Source: Lachnospiraceae bacterium UBA7205
GTDB lineage: Bacteria; Bacillota; Clostridia; Lachnospirales; Lachnospiraceae
Assembly: GCA_002490665.1 (NCBI GenBank)
Contig: DKUL01000053.1
Span: 76,238 to 138,698 of the forward strand
Length of the DNA stretch: 62,461 nt
Direction: 5' to 3'
Positions within the stretch are counted from its first letter, which is position 1. Every line of letters starts with the position of its first letter. Under the pieces are notes generated by a model. That model did no database searches. It saw only the letters and a program-made list of their open reading frames with translations, and had not been told where the DNA came from. Shown here one piece after another: positions 1 through 8,664 of this stretch. A program made the position numbers and the translations under genes.

Positions 1-142
1 AAATAATATTTGCGTTTACTATAATATATGGCAATGTGTTCAACTCATTTTTCACGAAACAAGGATTGATATACAGAATATACAATCTTAAATTAGTATA
101 TACCAAAATGCTAGATGACTTCAAGATAAATTTGATTAAGCG

Positions 143-196
143 GCATTAAGGTATAAAATAAGCAAAATGATGCAATTTACGATAGCATTAAGGCAT
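143..196 (+). repeat. Two direct repeats upstream of the alpha-galactoside operon
   Basis: The 12-base word GCATTAAGGYAT occurs at 143-154 and again at 185-196. The copies start 42 bases apart, about four helical turns, so they would lie on the same face of the DNA. The downstream copy sits in the spacer of the proposed promoter. This is the layout of a regulator binding site pair, but no cognate regulator is identified in the window and the AT-rich context makes chance matches easier. Confidence 0.35.
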
Positions 197-204
197 GTTA
201 AACT
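176..204 (+). promoter_or_regulatory. Possible promoter of the alpha-galactoside operon
   Basis: A TTTACG box at 176-181 is followed after 17 bases by TAAACT at 199-204, about 32 bases before the first start codon. Each hexamer matches the housekeeping consensus at four of six positions, so the promoter would be weak and might need activation. A second candidate, TTGATT at 132-137 and TAAAAT at 154-159 with a 16-base spacer, lies just upstream. Confidence 0.35.
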
Positions 205-236
205 ATATTTATCAAGAAAAAGGAGGATAAAACAGA

Positions 237-1517
237 ATGAAAGGAAAAGCAGTAAGGCACTTAGGAATAGCATTATGCTGTATCGCGGCAGCGGCGGGCG
301 TTCAGGGCTGTGCAGCTTCGAACGACAGCGGCAAGACAAAAATTGAGATTGTCCAGTACAAGCCGGAAGCGGCAAGCTACTTCGCGATGGTGGAAGAAAA
401 ATTCAACGCGCAGCATGATGACATCCAGTTGAAAATCAGTTCTCCCAATGACGCGATGACCATTTTGAAAACACGGTTTATCCGCGAGGACTATCCCGAC
501 ATCATAGGAATCGGAGGGGATATCAACTACTCCTATTTCGTGGATGCGGAAATATTGGCGGACGTTTCGGACTATGCGGGCATGCAGGACATCAAGCAGG
601 CATACCGCGATATTGACGAGGCGTTGGAGCTGGTTCCGACAGATGGTACATATGCGGTTCCCTATGTGGCAAACGCGGCGGGCGTGCTGTACAACAGGAC
701 AATGTTTGAGGAGCACGGCTGGCAGATTCCGCAGACCTGGGCGGAAATGGAGGCGCTTTGCACACAGATTCAGTCGGAGGGAATCCTGCCGTTTTACTTT
801 GGGTTCAAGGATACGTGGACGTGTCTTGCACCGTGGAATGCGATGGCAGTCAGCCTTGCGCCTGCCGATGTGACAAAGCAGGTAAACAGGGGGGAGACGA
901 ACTTTGCAAAAGAGTACCGCGAGGTGTCGGAGAAATATCTTGACCTTTTGCAGTACAGTGTGGAAGACCCGTTTGCGTACAGCTACAATGACGCCTGCAC
1001 GGCATTTGCCCGCGGTGAGGCAGCGATGTATCCCATCGGAAGCTACGCGATTCCACAGATTTTGTCGGTCAATCCCGATTTGAACATTGACTCGTTCGTG
1101 ATGCCTGCAAATGATGATGCGGCAAAAAATACGCTCAACTCCGGCATTGACCTTCAGTTCTGCGTGATGGCGGACTGCAAGAACAAGGAGGCGGCATACA
1201 AGGTTCTGGACTTCCTGCTTGCGGAGGAAAATCTCCAGCAGTATATTGACGCGCAGATTGCGATTCCCTGCAAGGAGGGCAATTTCACGCTGTCTCCCAT
1301 GCTGGACGGCATGAACCAGCACATTGCAGAGGGCAGGATGACGGACTACCAGGATCACTACTATCCGTCGGAGATGGCAGTCGATGCACAGATTCAGACG
1401 TTCCTGATTCAGAAGGATGTGGACGCATTTTTACAAAAATTTGACACGGACTGGCTGCGCTACAACAGGGACATCATCCGTCTGGTACAGGAATACGAAA
1501 AAACGCATGGAAATTAA
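237..1517 (+). CDS. Sugar ABC transporter substrate-binding lipoprotein
   Basis: This 426-residue protein is the extracellular solute-binding component (family 1) of a carbohydrate importer. It has a basic N-terminus, a hydrophobic stretch and a lipobox-like VQGC with the lipidated cysteine at residue 25; Gln at the -2 position is slightly unusual. The start follows AAGGAGG at good spacing. The rest has the usual two-lobe layout and length of this family. It is the first gene of an operon with two permeases and a GH36 alpha-galactosidase, so raffinose, stachyose or melibiose is the likely ligand. The substrate is inferred from the neighbours, not from binding residues. Confidence 0.9.
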   Translation: MKGKAVRHLGIALCCIAAAAGVQGCAASNDSGKTKIEIVQYKPEAASYFAMVEEKFNAQHDDIQLKISSPNDAMTILKTRFIREDYPDIIGIGGDINYSYFVDAEILADVSDYAGMQDIKQAYRDIDEALELVPTDGTYAVPYVANAAGVLYNRTMFEEHGWQIPQTWAEMEALCTQIQSEGILPFYFGFKDTWTCLAPWNAMAVSLAPADVTKQVNRGETNFAKEYREVSEKYLDLLQYSVEDPFAYSYNDACTAFARGEAAMYPIGSYAIPQILSVNPDLNIDSFVMPANDDAAKNTLNSGIDLQFCVMADCKNKEAAYKVLDFLLAEENLQQYIDAQIAIPCKEGNFTLSPMLDGMNQHIAEGRMTDYQDHYYPSEMAVDAQIQTFLIQKDVDAFLQKFDTDWLRYNRDIIRLVQEYEKTHGN

Positions 1518-1535
1518 GAGAAGGGGTGTGGGACT

Positions 1536-2402
1536 ATGAAAAATGAGAGAAAAAGGACATTTTTACTGATTACGATTCCAATTTTGGCATTGTTTGTCTG
1601 CTTCAACACGATACCGCTGATTCGCGGCGTCATCTACAGTTTTACGAATTTTAAGGGCTTTGGTTCCTATGACTGGGTAGGTTTGCACAACTATGCGGAT
1701 TTGTTTACAGACGCGCGCGTCGGAAAATCGTACCTGTTTACATTTAAGCTAGCCATCGTGACGACGGTTGTGGTGAATGTAATCAGCCTGATTCTGGCGC
1801 TGGCGCTCAACGGCAGGATACGCGCAAAGAGCTTTTTCAGGGGCGCATACTTTCTGCCAAACATTCTCGGCGCGCTGGTTGTAGGTTACATTTTCAATTA
1901 CTTTTTTACCTATATCCTGCCGGCACTGGGCTCCATGATTGGCTCTGACGGCCTGAGCAAAAGTATTTTGTCGAATCCGGATTCAGCATGGATTGGCATT
2001 GTAGTTGTCTGTGCATGGCAGGCGATTGCGATGAACACGATTATCTACATCTCAGGCCTGCAGACCGTGCCGGAGGATGTGTATGAGGCAGGCGGGCTGG
2101 ATGGCGCGACTGGCTGGAAACAGTTCCGTTATTTGACTTTCCCATTGATTATTCCGTTCTTTTCCATTAATATGGTATTGTGTGTGAAGAACTTCCTGAT
2201 GGTGTTTGACCAGATTATGGCATTGACCAAGGGCGGTCCTGCACAGAGTACTGAGTCAATTTCTTACCTGATTTACAACAATGGTATGTCAGGCGGGCAG
2301 TTTGGTTTCCAGAGTGCCAATGCGGTAATATTCTTTTTGGTAATCGTGACGGTTTCTGTTGCACAGATGAAATTTACTGGTAAGAAGGAGGAGCAGTTAT
2401 AA
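1536..2402 (+). CDS. Sugar ABC transporter permease, MalF type
   Basis: This 288-residue integral membrane protein has about six hydrophobic segments and the EAA loop near residues 185-205 (the stretch EAGGLDGATGWKQF), which contacts the ATPase. It forms the translocation pore together with the next gene. Its stop codon overlaps the start of that gene by one base (TAATG), so the two permeases are probably translationally coupled and made in equal amounts. No ATPase gene is present in the operon; a shared MsmK-like ATPase encoded elsewhere is the usual solution in this group. Confidence 0.92.
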   Translation: MKNERKRTFLLITIPILALFVCFNTIPLIRGVIYSFTNFKGFGSYDWVGLHNYADLFTDARVGKSYLFTFKLAIVTTVVVNVISLILALALNGRIRAKSFFRGAYFLPNILGALVVGYIFNYFFTYILPALGSMIGSDGLSKSILSNPDSAWIGIVVVCAWQAIAMNTIIYISGLQTVPEDVYEAGGLDGATGWKQFRYLTFPLIIPFFSINMVLCVKNFLMVFDQIMALTKGGPAQSTESISYLIYNNGMSGGQFGFQSANAVIFFLVIVTVSVAQMKFTGKKEEQL

Positions 2403-3247
2403 TGAAGGAAGATATGATAAAAAAGAAAACAAACTGGACAGCGATGGTTGTGCTTATATTAGGTCTTTCTGCAATTGCGTTCCCACTGTACATGACAATT
2501 ATTATCGCATTTAAGCAGCCTGCGGAGATGACAAACAGTGTCAGCGGCATTTTGTCCCTTCCTAAGACATGGAGTCTCGACAATTTCAAGGAGGCAATGC
2601 GCGTGACCGACTTCTGGAACTCGCTGAAAAACAGTGTGGTGATTACACTGCTGACGGTGGTGCTGTCTATCACGATTCATTCCATCATGGGATATGCGCT
2701 CGGCAGAAACAAGAGCCACAGCAAATTTTACAGCTTTGTCTACCTGTTTATCGTGAGCGGTATGTTTGTTCCGTTTGCAATCCTGATGATGCCGCTGGCA
2801 AAGCAGACGGCGGAGCTGGGGCTGGCAAACTGGTTCGGTGTCATTATTCTGTATGTCGTATTTTACATGCCGATGAACATTCTGCTGTATTCCGGTTACC
2901 TTGTCAATATCCCGATGGCGCTCGAGGAGGCGGCGAAGGTGGACGGGGCATCTACCTGGAGGACATACTGGAAAATCATTTTTCCGATTATGCGTCCCAT
3001 GCATGCGACTGTTGCAGTTCTGACAGCGCTTGCAGTCTGGAATGACGTTATGACACCGTTAGTTATCATGGCAGGCTCTGACCAGAACACGCTGCCGCTG
3101 GCACAGCTGAATTTCCAGACACAGTTTGGCACGAACTACAACCTGGCATTTGCTTCCTACCTGCTGTCACTGATTCCGATACTGATTTTCTATGTTGTCT
3201 GCCAGAAGCAGATATTGAATGGTGTTGTAAACGGTGCGGTAAAATAA
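2402..3247 (+). CDS. Sugar ABC transporter permease, MalG type
   Basis: This 281-residue inner-membrane protein is the second pore subunit of the importer. It has an N-terminal membrane segment, a core of five more, and the EAA loop EEAAKVDGASTWRTYWKI at about residues 180-197. The C-terminus ends in the typical GxVNGAVK-like sequence of MalG permeases. Its start overlaps the preceding stop by one base. It lies 42 bases before the alpha-galactosidase gene with no terminator in between, which supports one transcript for all four genes. Confidence 0.92.
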   Translation: MKEDMIKKKTNWTAMVVLILGLSAIAFPLYMTIIIAFKQPAEMTNSVSGILSLPKTWSLDNFKEAMRVTDFWNSLKNSVVITLLTVVLSITIHSIMGYALGRNKSHSKFYSFVYLFIVSGMFVPFAILMMPLAKQTAELGLANWFGVIILYVVFYMPMNILLYSGYLVNIPMALEEAAKVDGASTWRTYWKIIFPIMRPMHATVAVLTALAVWNDVMTPLVIMAGSDQNTLPLAQLNFQTQFGTNYNLAFASYLLSLIPILIFYVVCQKQILNGVVNGAVK

Positions 3248-3289
3248 AATGGAATAATCTTTCTTTGGATGTATTAGGAGAAAACGCGT

Positions 3290-5470
3290 ATGGCTATTGA
3301 ATTTCAACAGGATGAGCAATTATTTACTTTAAACACTAGACACACGACCTATCAGATGAAGGTTGACCGGCTGGGTTTCCTGCTGCATCTGTATTATGGG
3401 GAGCGGATTTTGGGGAGTATGGATTATCTGCTGACCTATTATGACAGAGGCTTTTCAGGAAACCCGGCGGATGCCGGAAATGACCGGACATATTCGATGG
3501 ATGTCCTGCCGCAGGAGTACCCGCATCTTGGGACAGGGGATTACCGGAATACGGCGCTTGTGATTCGCAATGCGGACGGTTCCGAGTACTGTGACCTGCG
3601 CTATGCCAGCCATAAGATTTACAAGGGGAAATATGCATTGAAAGGACTTCCTGCCGTGCATGCGGGGGACAATGAGGCAGAAACGCTGGAAATCCTGCTG
3701 AAGGATTCCGTCAGCGGGCTTCAGGTGCGCCTGTTGTACGGGGTGCTTGCCGAGGATGACATCATCACGCGGAGCGCAGAAATCTGCAATCTTGGCGAGG
3801 ATGCAGTCTGTGTCGAAAAGGCCTCGTCGGCATGTCTGGACTTCATGGGCGGGGAGTATGATTTCATCAGCTTCTGCGGGCGCCATGCGATGGAACGGAA
3901 TTTCCAGCGTACAAGGATTGCGCACGGCTGCCAGTCAATTGGAAGCCGCAGGGGAACCTCCAGCCACCAGTACAATCCGGCAGTAATTATTGCACAGAAG
4001 GATGCGACAGAGGATATGGGAAGCTGCTATGGTATGCTTTTTGTCTACAGCGGGAACTTTCTTTGCGAGGCAGAGCGCGACCAGTACGGACATACCCGCG
4101 CGCTGATGGGGCTGCATGACGATTTATTCCACTATCCGCTGGAAAAGGGAGAGACACTGGCAATACCAGAAACGATACTTTGCTATTCCGCGGAGGGCTT
4201 TGCGGAACTGTCGAAACGATACCACCGCTGCATCAGGGAACATGTCTGCCGCGGGACGTACAGCCGCCAGTCCAGGCCTGTGCTGATTAATAGCTGGGAG
4301 GCAGCGTATTTTGACTTTGACGGGGAGACGATTTACAAGCTGGCAGAGCAGGCGGCAGCGCTTGGCATTGACATGGTGGTGATGGATGACGGCTGGTTTG
4401 GCAAGCGCGATGACGACAATAGCGGGCTGGGGGACTGGCAGGTCAACGAAAAGAAGCTGGGGTGCTCGCTGGGAGAGCTGGTTCGGCGTATTAATGACAT
4501 TGGTGTCATGTTTGGCATCTGGATAGAGCCTGAGATGGTATCGGAGGACAGCGATGTTTACCGCAGCCACCCGGACTGGGCAATCAGGGTTCCGTCAAGA
4601 AAGCCTGTCCGCGCGCGCAACCAGTTAGTGCTTGACTTTTCCAGAAAGGATGTGCGGGACTATATTTTTGACCAGATCTGTGCGGTGCTTGACCAGGGAA
4701 ATATTGCGTATGTAAAGTGGGACATGAACCGCAGCCTTACGGATATCTATTCGATGGAGCATGCGCAGGGAAAGGTGACATATGACTATGTGTGCGGTGT
4801 GTATGAATTTCTTGAAAGGCTGATGCAGCGTTATCCCAATATGCTGATCGAAGGGTGCAGCGGGGGCGGCGGCAGATTTGATGCGGGCATGCTGTATTAC
4901 ACACCACAAATCTGGTGCAGCGACAATACCGACGCGGTTGACCGCCTGCGTATCCAGTATGGGACGTCGTTCTTTTACCCGGCTTCCGTAGTCGGTTCGC
5001 ATGTGTCGGCGGTGCCGAACCACCAGACAGGCAGAACCACCAGCCTGCACACGCGGGGGGTGGTAGCCATGGCGGGAACGTTTGGATATGAATTGAATCC
5101 GGAACTGCTTTCCAGTGAGGAGAAGGATGAAATTCAGCAGCAAATTGCCTGCTATAAGAAGTATGAGGAGCTGGTTCGCAGAGGCGATTATTACCGTCTG
5201 TCCAATCCGTTTACGGATGCGTGCGTCGCGTGGGCGTTTGTGTCGGAGGACAGGGAACAGGTGCTGCTTAGTGCCGTTATGCAGGAAATACATGGGAACA
5301 TGACCGTGAACTACATTCGCCTGAAAGGGCTTGACCCCAATGCAGTCTACAGGGACGAGGAGACAGGGGCGTGCTATTACGGTTCGGCGCTGATGGCGGC
5401 AGGCATTCCGATGCCGGTTGAACTGGGCGCATATCGGTCGTATCAGATATACATGGAAATAGTCGGGTAG
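3290..5470 (+). CDS. Alpha-galactosidase, glycoside hydrolase family 36
   Basis: This 726-residue protein has the full length of GH36 enzymes: an N-terminal beta-sandwich, a central (beta/alpha)8 barrel and a C-terminal beta domain. The nucleophile motif KWDMNR places the catalytic aspartate at residue 478, and the acid/base motif CSDNTDA places the second aspartate at residue 545. The motif MDDGWFGKRDDD, which shapes the galactose pocket, is also present. There is no signal peptide, so it hydrolyses alpha-1,6-galactosides such as raffinose or melibiose in the cytoplasm after import by the upstream transporter. It is the last gene of the operon and its stop codon is inside the terminator stem. 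The gene symbol aga or rafA would fit but is not assigned. Confidence 0.95.
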   Translation: MAIEFQQDEQLFTLNTRHTTYQMKVDRLGFLLHLYYGERILGSMDYLLTYYDRGFSGNPADAGNDRTYSMDVLPQEYPHLGTGDYRNTALVIRNADGSEYCDLRYASHKIYKGKYALKGLPAVHAGDNEAETLEILLKDSVSGLQVRLLYGVLAEDDIITRSAEICNLGEDAVCVEKASSACLDFMGGEYDFISFCGRHAMERNFQRTRIAHGCQSIGSRRGTSSHQYNPAVIIAQKDATEDMGSCYGMLFVYSGNFLCEAERDQYGHTRALMGLHDDLFHYPLEKGETLAIPETILCYSAEGFAELSKRYHRCIREHVCRGTYSRQSRPVLINSWEAAYFDFDGETIYKLAEQAAALGIDMVVMDDGWFGKRDDDNSGLGDWQVNEKKLGCSLGELVRRINDIGVMFGIWIEPEMVSEDSDVYRSHPDWAIRVPSRKPVRARNQLVLDFSRKDVRDYIFDQICAVLDQGNIAYVKWDMNRSLTDIYSMEHAQGKVTYDYVCGVYEFLERLMQRYPNMLIEGCSGGGGRFDAGMLYYTPQIWCSDNTDAVDRLRIQYGTSFFYPASVVGSHVSAVPNHQTGRTTSLHTRGVVAMAGTFGYELNPELLSSEEKDEIQQQIACYKKYEELVRRGDYYRLSNPFTDACVAWAFVSEDREQVLLSAVMQEIHGNMTVNYIRLKGLDPNAVYRDEETGACYYGSALMAAGIPMPVELGAYRSYQIYMEIVG

Positions 5471-5495
5471 GGGGAAGCCCCTGCCCGGCTTTTTT
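5462..5495 (+). terminator. Intrinsic terminator of the alpha-galactoside operon
   Basis: A 12-base-pair stem (5462-5473 with 5478-5489, two G-T pairs) closes a four-base loop and is followed by six T at 5490-5495. The stem includes the TAG stop codon of the alpha-galactosidase gene (5468-5470), so coding sequence and terminator share bases. Confidence 0.9.
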
Positions 5496-5519
5496 GACAT
5501 GGGTGTAAAGGTTTCGGAC

Positions 5520-5548
5520 TTGACCGGAGTGCCAGAAACATATATCAT
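5520..5548 (+). promoter_or_regulatory. Promoter of the chemoreceptor gene
   Basis: TTGACC at 5520-5525 and TATCAT at 5543-5548 are separated by exactly 17 bases, a good housekeeping-type promoter. Transcription would begin near 5555. This argues that the reading frame upstream of 5604 is not translated. No convincing sigma-28 (flagellar) promoter was seen. Confidence 0.6.
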
Positions 5549-5603
5549 TATAAGGGAGATATTTTTTGAATTATCTTATCATTCAAACAGGGGGAATCAT
5601 GAG

Positions 5604-7580
5604 ATGAAAAGCATTCGAACCAAAATTACACTATGCCTCATTCTGACCGTTCTGGCTGCGCAGGCTGTATCAGGGATTGCCAGTATCATTCCGAATTACA
5701 ACAGCACAATGTCTACCGTGGAACAGATGATGTGCGAGACCGCGGTACTGGCAGCAGACCGCGTGGAGCAGGAACTGCTGGCATACAAAAACGCTGTCAT
5801 GGACGCGGGATGTGTTGCGCAATTATCTGACCCGTCGGTGTCGCTTGATGAGAAGCAGACAATTATCGACGAGCGTGTTTCCATGCATGACTTTCAGCGG
5901 GGAAACGTTATCGGGAAGGATGGCATCAGTATCTTTGATGGGAAGGATTATTCCGACCGTGAATACGTACAGCAGGCCATGCAGGGCAATATATTTGTAT
6001 CAGAACCGCTTGTCAGCAAGATTACCGGGGAGCTGTCCATCATGGTTGCGGCGCCTCTTTATACGGATGGGGAATATGGTTCGTCGATTGCGGGTGTTGT
6101 CTATTTCGTTCCGCATGAGACATTTTTAAACGACATTGTATCAGCCATTCAGGTTGGCGAAAACAGCAGGGCGTATATGATTAACAAATCCGGTGACACG
6201 ATTGCCGACATCACTCTCGATACAATCACCGTCCAGAACATAGAGGCCGAGGCAAAGAGCAATCCGGCGCTTGGGGAGCTTGCGGCAATCCATGCAAATA
6301 TGCGTCAGGGCGGAAACGGATTCGGGAGTTACATAGACGGGGATGACAAAATGTTTGCAGCCTATGCGCCTGTAAACGACACGGACGGATGGAGTATTGC
6401 TGTCACTGCGCCGCAGTTGAATTACCTGGCATCCACGCGTGATGCCATGGTGATTAGCATTGCGGTGAGTATCCTGGCTGTAGTGTCGTCCATTATTGTT
6501 GCGCTGGTGGTGGCTGCCCATATCAGCAGGCCGATGAAAATCTGCGCGGATCGGATGAAGCTGCTTGTGAAGGGAGACCTGGAGACACCGATGCCGCGTA
6601 TTAAGACTAAGGATGAGACGGGTATGCTTGCCAGTTCGACGACTTCCTTGGTCGAGGGGCTGCGCACGGTCATTCAGGATATCGGCTATATGCTGACAGA
6701 GATGGCAAACCAGAATCTCGATGTCCATACCAGGCATGAGGAGGTGTATGTCGGAAGCTTCCGGAATATTCTTGTTTCCATGCGCCATATGAAGGATAAA
6801 CTGAGCGATGCCATGCAGCAGGTGAATTACTCTGCACAGCAGGTGGCTGCCGCCAGCAGTCAGCTGTCTTCCAGCGCCCAGACGCTCAGCCATGGGACGA
6901 CAGAGCAGGCAAGCTCTGTGCAGGAGCTTGCGGCGCGCCTGAGCGAAATCAACGAACAGGCAAAAAACACGGCAAATGGGGCAATGGATGTCCGTGACAA
7001 GACCCACCAGACCGGAAAAGAAGTCGCTTTGTGCAATGAGAAGATGCAGGATCTGGTGGAGGCAATGAATAAGATCCAGGACAGCTCTGACCAGATTGAA
7101 AAAATCCTGAAAACGATAGATGACATTGCATTCCAGACAAATATACTGGCATTGAATGCGTCCGTGGAAGCGGCGCGGGCAGGAAGCGCCGGGAAAGGAT
7201 TTGCCGTTGTGGCGGAGGAGGTGCGCAGCCTGGCAGGCAAATCTGCGGAGGCTGCCCAAAATACTTCGATACTGATAGGCAACTCTACGGATGCAGTCCA
7301 TACGGGCACGAGGATTGCCAACAATACAGCGGAGGTTTTGCAGGAGGTTGTGCGCAGCATTCAGTCCATGGTGGATTCGATTGACGGAATTGCGTCGGTT
7401 TCCAATGAACAGTCCAATGCAGTCGGGCAGGTTTCTGAGGGCATCAACCAGATTGCAGACGTTGTGCAGAGCAACAGCGCAACCGCAGAGGAAAGCGCGG
7501 CAGCAAGTGAACAGCTGTCTGCCGAGGCATCCAGCCTAAGGCAGCTGGTAAATCAGTTTACGCTTGCTTCAGGCAGATAG
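5604..7580 (+). CDS. Methyl-accepting chemotaxis protein with a dCache-type sensor
   Basis: This 658-residue transmembrane chemoreceptor signals to CheA/CheW. After a basic N-terminus and a membrane segment (about residues 8-30) comes an extracellular region of about 250 residues with the double-Cache pattern, a second membrane segment near residue 285, a HAMP domain, and the cytoplasmic coiled-coil signalling domain. The hairpin tip that binds CheA/CheW is visible (DIAFQTNILALNASVEAARAG). The start is set by the GGGGGAA ribosome site just upstream; an in-frame start at 5499 would precede the promoter. It is separated from the alpha-galactoside operon by a terminator, yet the adjacency makes a sugar ligand possible; that is inference only. 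Confidence 0.93.
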   Translation: MKSIRTKITLCLILTVLAAQAVSGIASIIPNYNSTMSTVEQMMCETAVLAADRVEQELLAYKNAVMDAGCVAQLSDPSVSLDEKQTIIDERVSMHDFQRGNVIGKDGISIFDGKDYSDREYVQQAMQGNIFVSEPLVSKITGELSIMVAAPLYTDGEYGSSIAGVVYFVPHETFLNDIVSAIQVGENSRAYMINKSGDTIADITLDTITVQNIEAEAKSNPALGELAAIHANMRQGGNGFGSYIDGDDKMFAAYAPVNDTDGWSIAVTAPQLNYLASTRDAMVISIAVSILAVVSSIIVALVVAAHISRPMKICADRMKLLVKGDLETPMPRIKTKDETGMLASSTTSLVEGLRTVIQDIGYMLTEMANQNLDVHTRHEEVYVGSFRNILVSMRHMKDKLSDAMQQVNYSAQQVAAASSQLSSSAQTLSHGTTEQASSVQELAARLSEINEQAKNTANGAMDVRDKTHQTGKEVALCNEKMQDLVEAMNKIQDSSDQIEKILKTIDDIAFQTNILALNASVEAARAGSAGKGFAVVAEEVRSLAGKSAEAAQNTSILIGNSTDAVHTGTRIANNTAEVLQEVVRSIQSMVDSIDGIASVSNEQSNAVGQVSEGINQIADVVQSNSATAEESAAASEQLSAEASSLRQLVNQFTLASGR

Positions 7581-7637
7581 GCGTGGTAGAAAGACAATGT
7601 GGCGGTCTTCAGGAGCCGGCTGAAAGGAAGGATGTAT

Positions 7638-8558
7638 ATGAGAAAGCTGTTGGTTACAGGCGGAACGGTATTCGTGAGCAGATTTATTGCAGAGTATTTT
7701 GTCCAAAAGGGTGATGAGGTGTATGTGCTCAATAGGAACCGGCATCCCCAGCCGGAACGGACGAAACTGATTGAAGCGGACAGGCATCATCTGGGAACTG
7801 TCCTGAGACAGCAGTCATTTGACGCAGTGCTGGATGTCACGGCATATACAAGGGAGGATGTCCGTGACCTGCTTGACGGACTGGGGAATTTACAGGAGCG
7901 GTTCAGGGATTATGTGCTGATTAGTTCCGGTGCAGTCTATCCTGAGACGCTTCCCCTGCCATTTCTCGAGATACAGCAGACAGGGGAAAATAAATGCTGG
8001 GGTGCGTATGGCATCAACAAAATAGCAGCGGAGCAGGAGCTTCAGAAAAGGGTACCTGATGCGTATATCCTGCGTCCTCCCTATCTCTACGGACCAATGA
8101 ACAATGTCTACAGGGAGGCGTTTGTGTTTGATTGTGCGGACAGCTGCCGGAAATTTTACCTTCCCAGAGACGGTGCCATGAAATTACAGTTTTTCCATGT
8201 GCGCGATTTGTGCAGATGTATCGAAGCCATACTGGATAAACGTCCGCCAGTCCATCTTTTCAATGTCGGAAATAAGGAGTGCGTATCCGTCCGTGAATGG
8301 GTGGAACAGTGTTATCGCGCGGCAGGATGTACAGCCGAGTTTGAAGAAGTGCATCAGGACGTCGGCCAGCGGGAATACTTTTGTTTCCACGACTATGAAT
8401 ACCAGCTTGATGTGACGAGACAGGAAGCGCTGATACAGGATACAATTCCGTTCGAAGAGGGGCTGCGGGAGTCCTATGGATGGTATAGAGCGCACAAAAT
8501 GGAAGTGAACCGGAAAGGGTATCTTGAATATATTGACAAATGGTTGAGTTCCACCTAA
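7638..8558 (+). CDS. NAD-dependent epimerase/dehydratase (extended SDR)
   Basis: This 306-residue protein has an N-terminal Rossmann fold and an SDR active site: TGGTVFVSRF for nucleotide binding, SSG for the active-site serine region and YGINK for the catalytic Tyr and Lys. The third glycine of the usual GGTxFxG motif is replaced by serine. The family acts on nucleotide sugars or related carbonyl compounds; the substrate cannot be read from the sequence. The start at 7638 is preferred because GGAAGG lies at proper spacing; GTG at 7599 and ATG at 7632 are in frame but worse placed. It follows the chemoreceptor by 57 bases and may be cotranscribed with it. Confidence 0.85.
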   Translation: MRKLLVTGGTVFVSRFIAEYFVQKGDEVYVLNRNRHPQPERTKLIEADRHHLGTVLRQQSFDAVLDVTAYTREDVRDLLDGLGNLQERFRDYVLISSGAVYPETLPLPFLEIQQTGENKCWGAYGINKIAAEQELQKRVPDAYILRPPYLYGPMNNVYREAFVFDCADSCRKFYLPRDGAMKLQFFHVRDLCRCIEAILDKRPPVHLFNVGNKECVSVREWVEQCYRAAGCTAEFEEVHQDVGQREYFCFHDYEYQLDVTRQEALIQDTIPFEEGLRESYGWYRAHKMEVNRKGYLEYIDKWLSST

Positions 8559-8570
8559 ATGCCTAGTTGT

Positions 8571-8599
8571 TTTACAGTGCGGGTATTATGGGATATGAT
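8571..8599 (+). promoter_or_regulatory. Promoter of the XRE/FlhA-like regulator gene
   Basis: TTTACA at 8571-8576 and TATGAT at 8594-8599 are separated by 17 bases, and transcription would start near 8606. The match is strong, so the regulator gene probably has its own promoter. It also supports the start at 8665 over an upstream in-frame codon at 8623. Confidence 0.65.
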
Positions 8600-8664
8600 A
8601 TTCCTATGACACGGATTCAGCAATGTGTCCTGTCAAAAAAGGAAAAAATCAGGAGGGACATAAC

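Noticed and set aside
273..1358. 361-codon minus-strand frame opposite the binding protein gene
   Set aside because: It is the antisense shadow of a gene with strong family features; it has no ribosome site and low-quality composition rich in His, Arg and Cys.
5501..5530. Sigma-28 (flagellar) promoter before the first chemoreceptor
   Set aside because: TAAAG is present, but the required GCCGATAA-like box does not appear at the right distance; the housekeeping promoter is much better.
5499..5603. 35-codon N-terminal extension of the first chemoreceptor
   Set aside because: It overlaps the promoter at 5520-5548 and lacks a ribosome site; GGGGGAA before ATG 5604 is clear.
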